A stretch of 64,000 nt of DNA from Incurvaria masculella (GCA_946894095.1 OX335649.1:10992001-11056000), one strand, 5' to 3'; positions 24,901 to 39,900 are shown, numbered from the stretch's first letter. The notes: generated by a model not told the origin, from the sequence alone. A program made the numbers and translations.

Positions 24901-27900
24901 CAATTCCTCTCCAGAGAAAACTCCTGATTTAAAAACTCGTAATTACCAGAATCGGCCTCCAGGCAACGCGCACACACTGAGCGCCATGCGCCACTTCAAT
25001 GCATCACGCATCCGTCCTACATACACAACGTAGCGAAAAAAAGGAGTTAAAACCCAATATAAAAAATCAATTGCACTACCAAAACACACATCATACAACC
25101 AATAAACTAGATATAGACTTAACTCTCACTTTTAAGAATCCAAACAATTCTAGCTAATAACGCTTGACAAAAGACCGAATAGGTATGTAGTCTTATTCAA
25201 GATACTTTACAATAAATACGGAGCCCCTTCTAAGCTGCGAGAGCGGTAAGTAGAGTAAAAATAAACGTGAAGTGGAATGGAATGTCTAACAGTGGCGGTG
25301 ATCCATTCAACAGCGGTTCCGTAATCAAAATGCGACTGCTCCGAGCGCGATAAACGCACTGTGCGACAATATTTGTACGACACATTCCGAAAACCGTAAC
25401 GGCCGTAAAAGATATTTTGTGCTACATAGTCATCTTGGGCGCGCGTATGTACACAGTGCGCCTACTTACTAGGGACAAATACACTACATTCTACCAGTAT
25501 AATATTATTATTTGTACTCTCCGTTTAGGGCCGAGATAGCTTGCCGCGCGGATAGTACGAGAGCGGACCGTTGTCAACCCTACGTCATCGAGTAACACCA
25601 TGGGACCCATTTGTGGTTGTGCGGATTAGAATAGGCTTCCTAAAAATACTAGGTTGCCTGACCCAAACCTGGAACGTTTTGTGCAGTAGGTAATATTAAA
25701 TCACTTTTTTGGTAGAATTTAACGTCATCGAGTAACAACATGAGACCTAGCACAATCGGTAAAGGTCATCAAGAAAAGCTAAAAAAAAGTAGGTTGGCTC
25801 GTCCTACCCTGGCACGTTCTGAGGTTGGCCGGTTTTAAAATGTCGAAAAATAAAAAAAAATACGTCATCGAGTAACAAGTTGACAATACCACCATTCGAT
25901 AGTCCTATGAACATGCTTCATAAAAAAATTAGGTTGGCTGCCCTCAGCCTGGCACGTTTCCTACGCGGCCATGTTGAACGTCGGATGCGCCCAGTTCTTA
26001 TGTTCATCAATTGTTAAATTAATATAATATAACAGTTTTGTGATATGTCTATCTATAAACAGTGATGTTTTTATTGATCAGAACTCATCTTGAATAGGTT
26101 AAAAAAAAACCAAAATGAAATATTTGTGATATAGGTATTGATTGATTGCGTGATATTAGGGCATTGTCGTATCTAATTATTAACTAAGTTTAACTCAAGT
26201 TAACTTTAGGTTATGATGCACATAGTTCCGCATACTTGAAGAGTAAAAACCGGAAGTTGCAAATACATATTCTTTCTGAATCTACCGTATGGATCATTCA
26301 ACGTAGGGAATCGCAACTCCAGTCAGCCCATGCCTACGGCATTAGAGGCGCACGCTTTAAATTCTGCCACGGCCCTCGTCATTACAAAATTTTAATCAGA
26401 TTGAATGTAAACATAACGTAATGAAGATTATTTAATAGACATAATAAAATAAATCGCCACAAAACTTAAACCCATAAGTGAAGTATCTCAAAGTTACTAT
26501 TCTTTAATTCACATGAATTTAGGGTAAATATTCTAGTGTATATTTCCATTCTTTAAACATTTCAATGTATATGTTTTTGCCGGGTCTATACAAAAGTATA
26601 TGTCCACATCGTCACTCACATATTAAGGAAGTTTAGTAAGCTTTGGCGTAACTCTCTTTTCTTTATTTACGTATCTCTTTTATTTTATCATAAACAAGTT
26701 GCAACGTATCCAAACCGAAGCGGAATTTTAAATTAACAGCTCTTAAGTCGTAGGTATAGTTTAAATAATACCTGAAAAGCTCTGTAAAATATTTATGTAT
26801 TAGTTATAGAAAACATATACATTTAAATGTTTAAAGGATGGAAATAACCATGAATATTTAACCTAAAATCATGTGAATACAAGAATAGTGCCTTTTTGGC
26901 GATTTATTTTATTATGACTATTAAAATTCTTCATTACATCAGGTTAACATTCAATCTAATTTGAATTATGTAATGAGGAGCTCCGTCGCAGAATGTAAAG
27001 CGTGCGCCTCTAATGTCGTAGGCATGGGCTGACAGGGGTTGAAGAAAGGACCTTAAAGCGATGCACACTCCAGTGGCAACAAGAAAACATTTTAAAACCT
27101 GTGTACGTGTAGTGTTAGATCCAGAATTAGTACTATTATTTCTGTCATGAACTACTATAGTGACCTGTAAACAAAGAGACAAATTACAAAACCTTATTAT
27201 TCTTACAGCTAAAAAAAACGACATAATATTAAACCTTTAAATGCTACCACCTACAAAAAAATAAGAGTACAATGGTTTGAGAACAGTCAGTCAATCCGTC
27301 AGCGTGTTTGCGACCACTGCGGGACATACGCCTCTCCAATCCTTCTCCAGTCCTTCCGGCCCTCAGCGGTACGGACCCACTGCTTTCCCCGACGCACTTT
27401 ATGCCGTCTTTCCACCTGGCGGGTGGTCTTCCCACACTCCGTTTGCCTGTCCACGGCCGCCAGTGTAGGACACAGTTACTCTAACGGTCGTAGTCTCGTC
27501 AGCTGACGTGACCAGCCCACTCATAACCGGGAGGACGCACTGGTCATATGTTCGGGTCTTTAAATTTTGCGAAAGGTCAGACCTCAGAGCGAATGTAAGC
27601 TTTCCGAAGGCAGCCCAACCCAGTTGAATCCGTCGCTCAACCTGCAAAGACAGTCCTTGTATACCAAGCCGCAGGATTTGACCGAGATAACGATTTGTCC
27701 TCCCGTCATACCCTCAGTCGCCATGACCTTGGTTTTATCCCGGTTAATCTTCAGACCTACCTATCGATGCTTTATAAAGGTCTTCCAGCATTGTTTGAAG
27801 CTGAACTCGGGATTTTGACAGAAGAACAATGTGATCGGCGAAGCGAAGATGACTGAGGAAAATATTCGTTAACGTTGATACCCATGTTGTCCCATTCAAG

Positions 27901-30900
27901 CGTCTTGAACACATTCCGATGCGCTTGTGAAGAGCTTGGGTGAGATCACATCCCCCTGCCTAACGCCTTTAGCAAGAGGGATGGGTTGGGTATTTTAATG
28001 AAGCCTCACAGTCATCGTCGCGGACCGATACAGATTTCGGAGTACCTCGAACGCCTGGTGGTCGATTCTACACCTCAGGAGGGAGTTTTCGACAGCCCAT
28101 TTTTCAACTGAGTCGAACGCCTTCTCGTAAAGGACTAGAAAAGAAGTGGAAGGCTACAAAGAGCGGCGTGTTGTACTCCTCGCACTTCTGCACCACTTGT
28201 CTCACAGTAAATATGTGATCCATTATGCCGTATCCTTTCCTGAACCCAGCTTGCTCACGAGGCTGGTACTGATTCAGCCTCTGTGTCAGCCAACTCGTGA
28301 TGACTCATGAAAAGACCTTGTATACGTGGCTTAGAACTGAGATAGGTCGATAGTTCTTCAACTTCGCCCTATTTTTTTGAGAACTGCATTGCACAGTGTT
28401 TGCAGTTCCTTCAAGATGGGTCTCCCGCCAGACTTTAGCAGTTCCGTCGTTATCCTGTCCTCATCTGGAGCCTTGTGTTTTTTTAGTCCTTTCAAAACAG
28501 CCTTTATCTCATAGACACTAATCTCCGGCAGATCCTCGGTGTAGTATCTAGTGAGCGGCGCACGCCTATCAGAGTCGAGTGGTTTGCTTGGGCTCGGGGC
28601 ATGAATTCGCTACATCGAGGTACTCCGAATTCTGTTTCGGTCCGCGACGATGACTGTGAGGCTCCATGAAAATACCCAACCCATCCCTCTTGGTAAAAGC
28701 GTTAGGCAGGGGGATGTGATCTCAAATAAAATAAAATCAAAAATATCAAATCAAAATATTTTTATTCGCAGTGATTACATTACAATATTAAGAATTTGCA
28801 TAACATATTATAATATTGATACCAATCATGTGAATTCGTCGTTTTACACAATAACATTAAAATAACTTAAATCGTAGAAAGTTTTGTCAAGCAACCATGT
28901 ACTTAACTTCTTTTTAAATCTTATGTTAGTTTCTTCTCGCAAGTCTCTTGGTAGCTTATTATACATATTAATACTATTGAAGTGGATATAATTCCGGGTA
29001 ATTTCTCACATAAAAAATAGTTCTTTGTACGTACATATCATAGTATGAAATTTTAGGTTTTTAAACCAAACAAGTGCGTCCCACTTAGAGTGTGTATTTA
29101 TCAGAATTGCTTTCTTTTGTAGTCTAAATACTGAAACCGCTTCCCCTGAAGAACCCCAGAACTCAATGCCATTGGTCATGACAGAGTATAAATAACCGAA
29201 GTAGGCACTCTTCAGGGTATCTAAGTCACAGCATTTAGACAGGGTTCTGAGGCAATAACAAGCTTTTGTTAATTTATCACAAACACGTTGAATGTGTTTG
29301 TCCCATCGTAACTTTTGATCCAACGTGAAGCCTAAGAATATAGTAGATATTGCAAACGTTATGACTTCATCGTTATATTCGATAAACATCTCATCATTCA
29401 TTTCATGTTTAATATTTTTCATCCTAAAATGTACACAGTGTGTTTTAGCACTATTTAACATTAACCCATTTGCTGCGAACCATTTACCCAACTCCTCAAT
29501 TATTTTTGTTGTTTTTGTAAGGAGTGTTTCAATACTTTTATCAGTAACAATTACATTTGCGTCGTCAGCGTAAATTACTATGGTTTTCGCGAGAAGTACT
29601 AGCATAGTGTCTTTTGCAATGTCATCAATAAAAATAATAAACAGCAATGGTGCCATGATTGAGCCTTGAGGTACTCCGTAATCGGTTTCAAATAATCGTG
29701 ATACAGAGTTATCGAAAATACCATTTGTTCTGTTTTTATATCTTATATTTACGTTACTTTCTCACCCACATTTTCTCACCCAAGCTCTTCACAAACGCAT
29801 CGGAATATGTGTTCAAGACGCTTGAATGGGGCAACATGGGTATCAACGTTAGTGAATATTTTCCTCAGTTATCTTCGCTACGCCGATCACATTGTTCTTC
29901 TGTAAAATTCCCGAGTTCAGCTTTAAACTATGCTGGAAGACCTTTATAAAGCATCGATAAAGGTAGGTCTGAAGATGAACCGGGATAAAACCATGGTCAT
30001 GGCGACTGAGGGTATGACGGGAGGACAAATCGTTATCGACGTAGAAGTGATCGAACAGGTTGAAGAGTACGTATATCTCGGTCAAATCCTGCGGCTTGGT
30101 ATACAAGGACTGTCTTTGGAGGTTGAGCGACGGATTCAACTAGGTTGAGTTGCCTTCGGAAAGCTTAAATCGCTCTGAGGTCTCACCTTCCGTAAAATTT
30201 AAAGACCCGAACACATGAACAGTGCGTCCTCCCGGTTATGACATGACGTACGGGTGCGAAACGTGGACTCTGATGGTCGCCGTTGTCCAAATGTTAAAAG
30301 TTGCCCAGCGAGCAATGGAGCGAGCCATGCTGGGAATATCGCTACGGGATATGGTACGTAAAGAGGCAATCCGCCGACGTACCAATGTAGTCGATATTGG
30401 ACACCGGGTGGCTAAGCTCAAATGGCAGTGGGCTGGTTACGTCAGCCGAAGAGACGACGACCGTTGGAGTAACCGTGTCCTACACTGGCGGCCGTGAACA
30501 GGCAAACGGAGTGTGGGAAGACCACTCGCCAGGTGGGAAGATGAGATCAAGTGCGTCGGCGGAAAGCAGTGGTTCCGTAACGCTGAGGGCCGGGAGGACT
30601 GGAGAAGGATTGGAGAGGCGTATGTCCAGCAGTGGGCGCAAACACGCTGACTGACTGACTGACATTGCGAAAATTGTACCCATTTTCTCAAAGCACAGGG
30701 TCCATTTCGGTGAAGATATGGTCCTTGTCACACAACCGCTGTGCTCTGAGTCTCAATGCTCTTGCGACCGATTCCAAATGCACCGGAGCATGATGCGAAG
30801 TAGCTTGTAGACAACGATTTGTGTATGTCGGCTTGCGGTACACTGTGTGGCTTAGGATTCCATCCAATCGTCGAGCAACAAGTACTTCCAAGAACGCCAA

Positions 30901-33900
30901 AGTGCCTTCCTTCTCACAATCTACTGTATATTTTATATTTGTGTGAACCTAATTAAGATGAGAGATGAAAGCGTCGAGTGATTGGCGACCATGTGACCAG
31001 ATTGAAATCACGTCATCCACGTACCGTACCCAAAACATTGACTTAAGAGGTGAAGTTTGCAATATGCGGTGTTCCAGCGGTTCCATGAAAAGGTTTGCCA
31101 CCACTGGTGTCACTGGTGTTCCCATTGCTACACCTTCTCGCTGAATGTAGTATTGTCCGTTCCACAGAAAGTATGTCTTAGTGAGACAATATGGCAGGAG
31201 CTTGACGCACTCAGTGTCGATGTCGTTGCTGATGACTAAGTTTCTGATGATGTCGAGGGACTCTTGGACTGGTACGTCTGCATACAGCGACTCGACGTCA
31301 AAGCTCACTAATAGATCCATGCATGCCAACTTCACTGTAGACAACAATTCCACAAAATGGGCCGAATCTTTAACGTAGGACGACATCTTGCCAGACAGGG
31401 GTTGAAATATTGAGGCGACATGTTTAGCGAGGAGGTAGGTAGGAGCATTTATCTGGCTGACTATTGGTCTAAGGGGGTTCCCGTCTTTGTGAATTTTAGG
31501 AAGACCGTAGAAGCGCTACCACCGCATTTCCGCTACCACCTCGACCCACACCTATGACTTACGACCACGGCGAGTCTAGTTGTCAGTCGTCTGCTGCGTA
31601 CGAACGTGGCGGACAACCTCCTTGACAACGGGCTGAACGATCAGCTCGATACGTCGGCAAATGTCTCCTCCCGCCGCGTGAAAAGCCGTAACCTTTTTCA
31701 AATATATTTAACGACCACGGTAATCCCAAAAGTATCACAAGTAAGGTTATTTCTTTAGTTATAGCTGAAGATAGATCATTTGCAGTATTTAATACATCAC
31801 AATTCACATTACGTATTTGGGTCCCCAGTGCATTAAACTCGTTTTACTGTCATTTAAACGTAGGTAGGCTTCACACCATAATTTAAGCGAGTTCATAGCT
31901 TGTATAAAGGACTCCCGTAGTTCTGATATACGATTCTTTCAAATTGATGATTTGTCATCAGCAAATAAAATCATATCATTATCTGTTGCGATGCAGCTTG
32001 AAATATCATTTATAACAACATATAAAACCACGGTATTAGAACTGAGCCCTGCGGTATACCCATGGTGATTGATTCTACATCAGACGTTTTTGTTGTCTAT
32101 TTAATATACATATATAATTTACAAATACCTCATTGATTTTCACTAACACCATAAGTGTTCTAGTTTTCCTGGAAGTATTTTGTGATCTACACAGTCAAAA
32201 GCTTTTGATACATCACAGAAAATGCCGTAGGTGCTCATAGATTTAACCAGAGAAGTTAAAATAGATATTAACACCAAGGCAATGGCATCTCCTGTTGACC
32301 TACACTTACGAAATTGATTATAATTAATAACACTGTGAATGTAAGGACACAGGCCGATAATTTTTAACATCATTATGAGATCCGTTTTTAAGCAATGGTA
32401 TTACCCTAGTAATTTTTAATAAGTCTGGAAATTTGCCATCTTCAATACAATTCTAAGAGGTTCTATAATACTGCCCCATATGGACTTTAACAGATTAGTA
32501 GATATGTTCCATAAACCTTGCGGTCCTTTGGACTTAAGGTCTGTTACTTTTTGAATCTCAGAACAGCTAACAGATTCAAAAGTGACAGACTTCTTATTGC
32601 GTGGTAAAAATATTTTGAGTTGCTCTAATGCGAGATTTACAATTTATTGGATGTATTTAGTTGTATCTTGCGCGACAGAAGAAAGATATTTGTGGAAATT
32701 CAATTATTTGCAACCATTGCACCCAATCAATCAATATATCACAAATATTTCATTTTGTTTTTTTTACCTATCCAAGGTGAGTTCAGATCAATAAAAATAT
32801 CACCGGTTTATAGATAGACATATCACAAAACTGTTATATTATATTAATTTAACAATTGATTGAATATAGGAACTGGGCGCATCCGACGTTCAACATGGCC
32901 GCGTAGGAAACGTGCCAGGCTGAAGGCAGCCAACCAAATTTTTTTATGAATCATGTTCATAGGACTATCGAATGGTAGTATTGTCATCTTGTTACTCGAT
33001 GACGTATTTTTTTTTATTTTTCGAAATTTTAAAACCGGTCAACCTCAGAACGTGCCAAGGTAGGACGAGCCAACCTACTTTTTTTTAGCTTTTCTTGATG
33101 ACCTTTACCGATTGTGCTAGGTCTCATGTTGTTACTCGATGACGTTAAATTCTACCAAAAAAGTGATTTAATATTACCTACTGCACAAAACGTTCCAGGT
33201 TTGGGTCAGGCAACCTAGTATTTTTAGGAAGCCTATTCTAATCCGCACAACCACAAATGGGTCCCATGGTGTTACTCGATGACGTAGGGTTGACGACGGT
33301 CCGCTCTCGTACTAGGAGGAATGCGGCCGTTAGCGGGCGGCCGTTCTGCGGGCGACGCGGCGCACGCCTTACCGCCAACGAGTAAGAAAGGAGGAATAAC
33401 TGCACGGGACCCCATTTAAGGCTCCATATGACACTAACCTCCAATATATTGGGTATCTCAGTATCGGTTAAGAAAGAATAAACTCCGGTGGAAAAATCGA
33501 AATATCAAAGTTTAGTTAGACTATTATCTAGTGTATGACCGTAAAATAGTTTTAATGAGTTGTTTATATTCTTTCAAAAAACCTAAATATATTTAGGTTT
33601 TTACTAGAATTTCAAGCCGCACTTGGAAAATATAAATGATTTAGACAATTTTATTTTTTCTGGTACAAGATCCCATATTTATCTAGTGAATAAGCGTGAA
33701 ACATTTATTAATTCACATTTTTGTATGGCTATATACCTCAATTTTTTAAAACTGTGTATGTGTAATGTAAACTAATCAAAATTGTGAGCGGTAGTATAGA
33801 AAATGGGGCAACTAAATTTTTAATTAAATTATGAATGAAACTTGTAAGTCGGCTCTTCTCCAACCGACAGATTGTTAACGTGTCCAAGTGTGGGTATCCT

Positions 33901-36900
33901 ACCTATGGATAAGAAATAAAATGAAATGAAAATTCTTAAGTAGACTTTACAGGTCAAAAAGCTATATTTCGCTTCGTCGCGATCGATTTCCATGCGTATA
34001 CAACAATGAACCCTAACGCAAGCTCAGTGCTTCCGGAGATCGCCATTATCGTTTGTTTGCTGAACGCTGAAGTCAGTTGGAGTCTTAATGCAACAAACAT
34101 TCGATGTTGCGCGTCCCGAATTCGTAAGCGAATCGATGACCACGAGGAGATGTTTATAAGCGAGACTAAGCTAAATTCCTTCGCTGTTTATTAAATAGCG
34201 TTTCCAATGACCAACCGATTAGGCTATACGCAAAAGGAGATGAAATTCCAACTGAAAGCCCAATAATGTCCAGGTGGGAACCATACCCCGTAAGTCTTCG
34301 GTAGGTCTTGCCGCCTCCGCCTTTGCTTTGATACTCTATGGCTAGTGCCACGTGGACGATGTTTACTAGCATGAGTGTAAGCACACGACGAACGGAGTGT
34401 GGGAGCGAGATGTCAACTCAAGGAACACTATCCCCAGTTGGAGAGAGACGGTATCAACCCGGTGAGAAAAAATTTTCGAATCGTTATCAGTACATAGGGT
34501 ATTGTGAAGTGTTGTTTCGTAAAATCTTTGTGATTTTTCGATTTATCCTTAAAGATAGTACGGTGACCTGTGAATTTGTAGGTTGAGAGGTACCAGAAGA
34601 CCCCGGACAAATCTTTTTTTTTACTAAATAAGAGGTCACCCATTGACTATTTTTAGATCATATTTCTAACTTTTCCTTATTATTTCAAAGTTAAACTTGA
34701 AATATAACTCTGGATCATTCTTTTGGAACTACATGGCGATTTAGAAAAATGTTTGAGCAAAAAAAGAAATTTCGGTAAATTTTCTGTTAAACTAATTTTG
34801 GTCTCATCCGTCCGTTGACTCTTTCTCTGTCTTAGCATCCTAGTGGTCCAATCCCTTTTTTCCAAATAGGTACCGGAGCTGTAATGCAGTGAATTATTAC
34901 TAATACATGGCTACACTGGCTACTCGTATGCGTTTCGCCACTCCCGTTCTTTCTTACTCCATGCTCGCACTGCAGTCCGACCGGAACTTCGTTCAATGTA
35001 TCCATCGCAGCTGGGATTAATTACTTTAAAATTTTACTAATCAAATGACGAAAGGAAAATATTGTAATAAATTGCACTCTGGTCACAATATCACCGTAAC
35101 ATTATGTAACTTCTTTTTTAGTCGCAAACGGAAGTCCTGGATAGTTGATCATTGTCACAATTCTATCGGCGATCGCTTTATTATAATTGTAAGTATGGCA
35201 TACACAAAAAAGTTTGTACGGAACCCTGAGGGTGTGAGTTCTTCTTGCACTTATTGGATGAGAAAATAAAAACAATCATACATAATCTCATTACATTTGA
35301 TAGTGATAGACGAAAGTGCCGTTTGGAATAGGGCGTTGAACTAGACTGTTTTAGCCCCCTTAACTAACTCGATTTAAGGAAAGGAATCGCCTTATTCATT
35401 AACTTCAAGTTAAACTACCCGGTACATACGTTCAAGCAAATTATGAAAAAAAATAGTTTCACGTTTCGGGCGCATATACTAGGGCAAGGGTTATGTCGCC
35501 TTGTTGGGAATGTTTTCAATAACCTATTTATATGGATGTACACGCGCTCCCACGGTAATGGAAACGTAATACGATATGCAAACGCCGTCTAATCAGTATG
35601 GACACCGTAAACAATCCCTATAGCGTGTCCCATAGGTCGACTTAGACTGTTGTATCTTCGTCGTCACCGCGTCACTAATTCTGGGCCACGTTGTCTCTAC
35701 TCGTCACTTCAGCATATGGATGGATGAGTAATATGTAGCAGTTCAAACGATTCATGTATGATTAATCAGTTAAAGTATGAGTAATATGTATCAGTAATAA
35801 CATTAGTAATAATTGTAAAAATGGAAATGACAAAAATACAAACTAGCACTAGCCCTATTAACAACACCAAAACCCAGGCCCAGAAGAATATTGAATTAGC
35901 GTGCCACCGACATACATATGTTTGTCAAGGATAAAACCAGTTAAATTCTAATTACTACAATCAAAATAAAGGCCCTTAAAGCCTTGCATTTGGAGAGATC
36001 TTATGGTAACACAGTCAATGATCCTAAGGATTTCACTTAATCTTAAAAACAATCTGTGTTTTTGTATTTTCTGTTTACATGTGATCATAAAATCTATGTA
36101 CATGTGAAACTGTTTTAGCAAATAAAAATATTTGTCTCCGAAAAATTACCGATTAGTTACCATTCAGTACCGGTAATCCTTGGTGGGATGCTCTGCCAAG
36201 GAATAAGAGGTTTTGTCAATACTGTTGCTAAAGTATGTCAAGAAGACGACAAATGTAACATTTACCATCATGGTTACCAATGCCCGGTTGAAGGAATAGA
36301 GTTATGTTAATATGTGACTAAACACGTCATTTATGTTTGGTAAAAACAATTGAAGTGTGTCTAGTTGACTTCACGCGTATCACAAAATTTGACGTGTTAA
36401 ATCACACGATACGTAAGGAAAGGTAAAAGAGCGCCGAGATCACTTTTTCTCAGTAATAAAAATATTTTAATTGATATCAACTTTGGCTTTTTTCTTATGC
36501 GACCTGACATGGATGGCTAATACCACACAACTGCCGTTATGATATTAGCCCAATACACCACATTCCCGAAGGAATTTGGTGCCATGCCAGGACCTTCCCT
36601 TTATGAGCACAGCTACATTGAACTGGATGGAAAACACGGACAATTTTTCATTGCCGCTCTTCATCCATCTTTTCATCCAATGCGATGGTACCAACCCGGG
36701 CGGGCTTAAACCCTACCTAGTAGGGGAAGGCAATCTACAGTTTTACATGGATTCCAAACCATGGAGCAGCTCGCGTTCGTGACGAAATGCACTTCTCGAA
36801 CTCGGAAAGAGAAAGACAGTGGTTCTTGTCGGTATTGAACCCAGGCCTCTGGTATCCTAGGCCAGTCCCCGCCCCACTAGGCTACGAGCCGCTCAAAAAT

Positions 36901-39900
36901 ACTTGAGATAAACTCTTGTTTGAAATATACTGCCATGCATATGTTTTTAGAACCTAATGCAAACTAATTTAAATAATAGGGTTACTCCGAAAGAGCAGTA
37001 TACTAAATGCTCACAAAACTAGAGTGTGACTAGAACTAGAAGTTTCCTCAATGGTTATTTTATTTTTAGAACTCCGGAAATACAACGCCACCGACAAGGC
37101 ACGTTTACCTTGCGGAACCCTATAAATTAGGGTGGCGGGACGAATTGTAAAGTCATTGGCCATTGAACTCTGCATATGCCCTCGTTATCTAGGCTGGCTT
37201 ATCGTTTTCTGAAATAACCCACGATGTTCAGTCTGTGGTTCAGTACCAGACACATATAAAAGTAAAAAAGTCATTATCAGACCACTCAATTTATGACACC
37301 TTTGAAAATAATTGTTCTGTAATTAGCGTCATTTCACATCATGGATAGCATTTTTTTTTATTATTTGTTTCAGTATTTCGAAAATGTATATGTTATGGTT
37401 TGAAATATATTTCAGTGTTGATATGAATGAATATGTGATATCGCTTGTTAAAGTACAATAATTAATGGGAACAAAATAAAATGGTTTATTTTTTTGTAGA
37501 CCCACAAAATGTTATGACATTTCTTATTCTTTAAAATACTATAAATTATCTTATTTCATACCGATATCTTTGGAATAAGAATCGCTATATGTATTTGTCG
37601 GATATCGGGCAGTTCCAAAATATATTCAGTGCTCATCAGTTTTTAAGAGAGTCGGGTATAATGACCCCAATTTCCGATACCACGGGCGATAACTATTTCC
37701 ATGCTCTTATTGCTTTACTAAGTTTGAAAATTTTGAATTCTAAAATATAGTGTAAAAATATATGTCTGTATGTTTTAAATTTATTTAAATACATTTTAGA
37801 TTGGAAAATATTGGCTAATAAACATTGGAAAAATGTGGTCTTTTTTACGTTCATTTTTGCTTTCCTGTGACTTCACGACATCATAGAGTATGAGTTATTA
37901 CTACTGGTATAACTTACATCTTACAGCCAATATGTACCAATAATATGTACTTAAACTACTTCAGTTCCCCCTACGGTAAGATAAAGTAAGACCAATATTC
38001 TCTCTTGTTCTTCCACTCAGTAGCACCGAATATATACTAGATACTAGCAGCGCTGCGTAGAACTCATCAATGGCTGCAAGTGATGTGCCTTATTTTTGTT
38101 TACCGATAAAAATATGTGAATATTCGTTTTGTGGTAGTTTCGTTTACTAAAACAATAATTGAATTCATAGAGATATGAAAGCTTGCGAGAAAGGTGAAAT
38201 AAAGTGACCTTAATATATTTAATTAACATTAGGCTTTTTCATTTTACTCAGATTAACCTGTGCAATAATATACATATAATACCACATAAATTGTGTTTAA
38301 TTTTCATCATTGGATATTATTTAGATTCAGGCGTTTACAATCAATGGAAGAATATAGAAATGCAAGTTTGCACTCGAGCAACCGATCCTGTAGATCCGAT
38401 CGCCGAGGTGTTTCCCCCAAAGAATAATTGTGCCTGGCTAGCCGGCATAGCTTTCGCAGCCTCTGAGAAAGTCTTATTTTAGAAACTGTCTTAAGAACTC
38501 GTCGTATCCTCTTAATAATGGACCGCTAGGTGCATCACTACTACGTCTCGTAGGCGCTTGTGAGAGCGGCGGGCGCGGGGTGGTTGTCCCCGAAATGCAT
38601 AGCTATTTTTACCCACACACTCTCAAATAACACACATACACACAAATACGCCTCGATACAATACATACGTTTTATCGGTGGTTAGTACTATTACCGCGTC
38701 TCATTGATGTGCAGTTCTTGTTTATGCAGAATCGATAGTGAAATTATTATCGGCCATGAAAATTGTTCTGGTTTTCTGTGCTCAATGCAGCCACGATTGA
38801 ATAAAGGAAAGGTCCTGCCGTGGCAGCTAATTCCTTCAGAAATGCCGTGTGTTGGGCTAATATCATAACAAGTAGGTTTTAGCCATCTATGCCCAGTTCC
38901 GCAAAAAAAAACATGTAAACAAACATCCAATTTTGTTTTATTATTTCAAGCTGAAAAAATCCGAATCAGTATTCATAACTCGACGACGCCTCGTCACTGC
39001 GACCTGAGAAGATACGAGTATACCAGTCCCACGATTTTGATAAGGCGATCATGTTAATGTCACCCAGAGTGCATCACATGCACGACTAAGGCTGAGATAA
39101 ATAGTCGTAACAGAAACTAAGACTAACGAAAAGTAGTACTTTGTGACGTCACTTTGCATTACTTTGAGATTTCGTCCATACAAAATGTGTCAAAGTGACG
39201 TCACAAAGCACTACTTTCCGTTAGTCTTAGCTTCTGTTACGACTATTTATCTCAGCCTAAGTTCAAACTTCCTATGCTTCCCAAGGACCCACACTCTCAC
39301 GAAATGTAAAGTGATATTTCCATTTCTTCACGACAGAACTATCCAATTCGGCAGACCTCATAGTATACATGTGTTTGCATAGTTTGCCAGTGCCTGATAG
39401 AGCTCTTACAGTAACATACTGTAGGAAGGTAGTCTTCAGTACCTGTTGGCGTCCTTGGACTCAGTTCAGTTGGAGACCCACAACTCACCGCTGCTGAGCC
39501 ACAGACGGTTTGTGGGGTCGCTCAGTCTATTCGGGTACTACCATGGACGTTGCTCTGTGGAACTTGCATCCATTATTCCTCCCCATCCTAACTATATCCG
39601 GAGCACCCGCTGCAGAGAATCTGAGCACCCCCTTGTGATTGACATTAGGCTTTTGAGAACGAACCGTTTTTCAAACTCATTTCTCTGCCGCACCGCCAGA
39701 ATATGGAACTGTCTGCTGGCGGGTTCCTTTCCTTATACCTAAAACCTGGGAATCTTCAAGCATAATTTGAACACGCTCAACAGCTCAACAATAGTCCGCA
39801 AATCCGCTGGTATGGTGCCTCGCTGAGCGTGTTTTCGCGAGGCGAGGTGTGTTTGGCTTTTCTGAGCACCTTTGCTCCTCAGCATAGCCATCCATATCGG

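Noticed and set aside
25550..25570. 'agtacgagagcgga' as a trace of the large-subunit rRNA sarcin-ricin loop
   Set aside because: The match is short, has extra bases, and the flanks do not resemble 28S rRNA.
25581..25877. Three spaced repeats as a possible CRISPR array
   Set aside because: There are only three units, with long spacing that itself is repeated, in a eukaryotic transposon-rich context, and the whole block has a second inverted copy.
33238..33444. Minus-strand 68-codon frame
   Set aside because: It crosses the boundary of the 600-bp repeat and has no motif.
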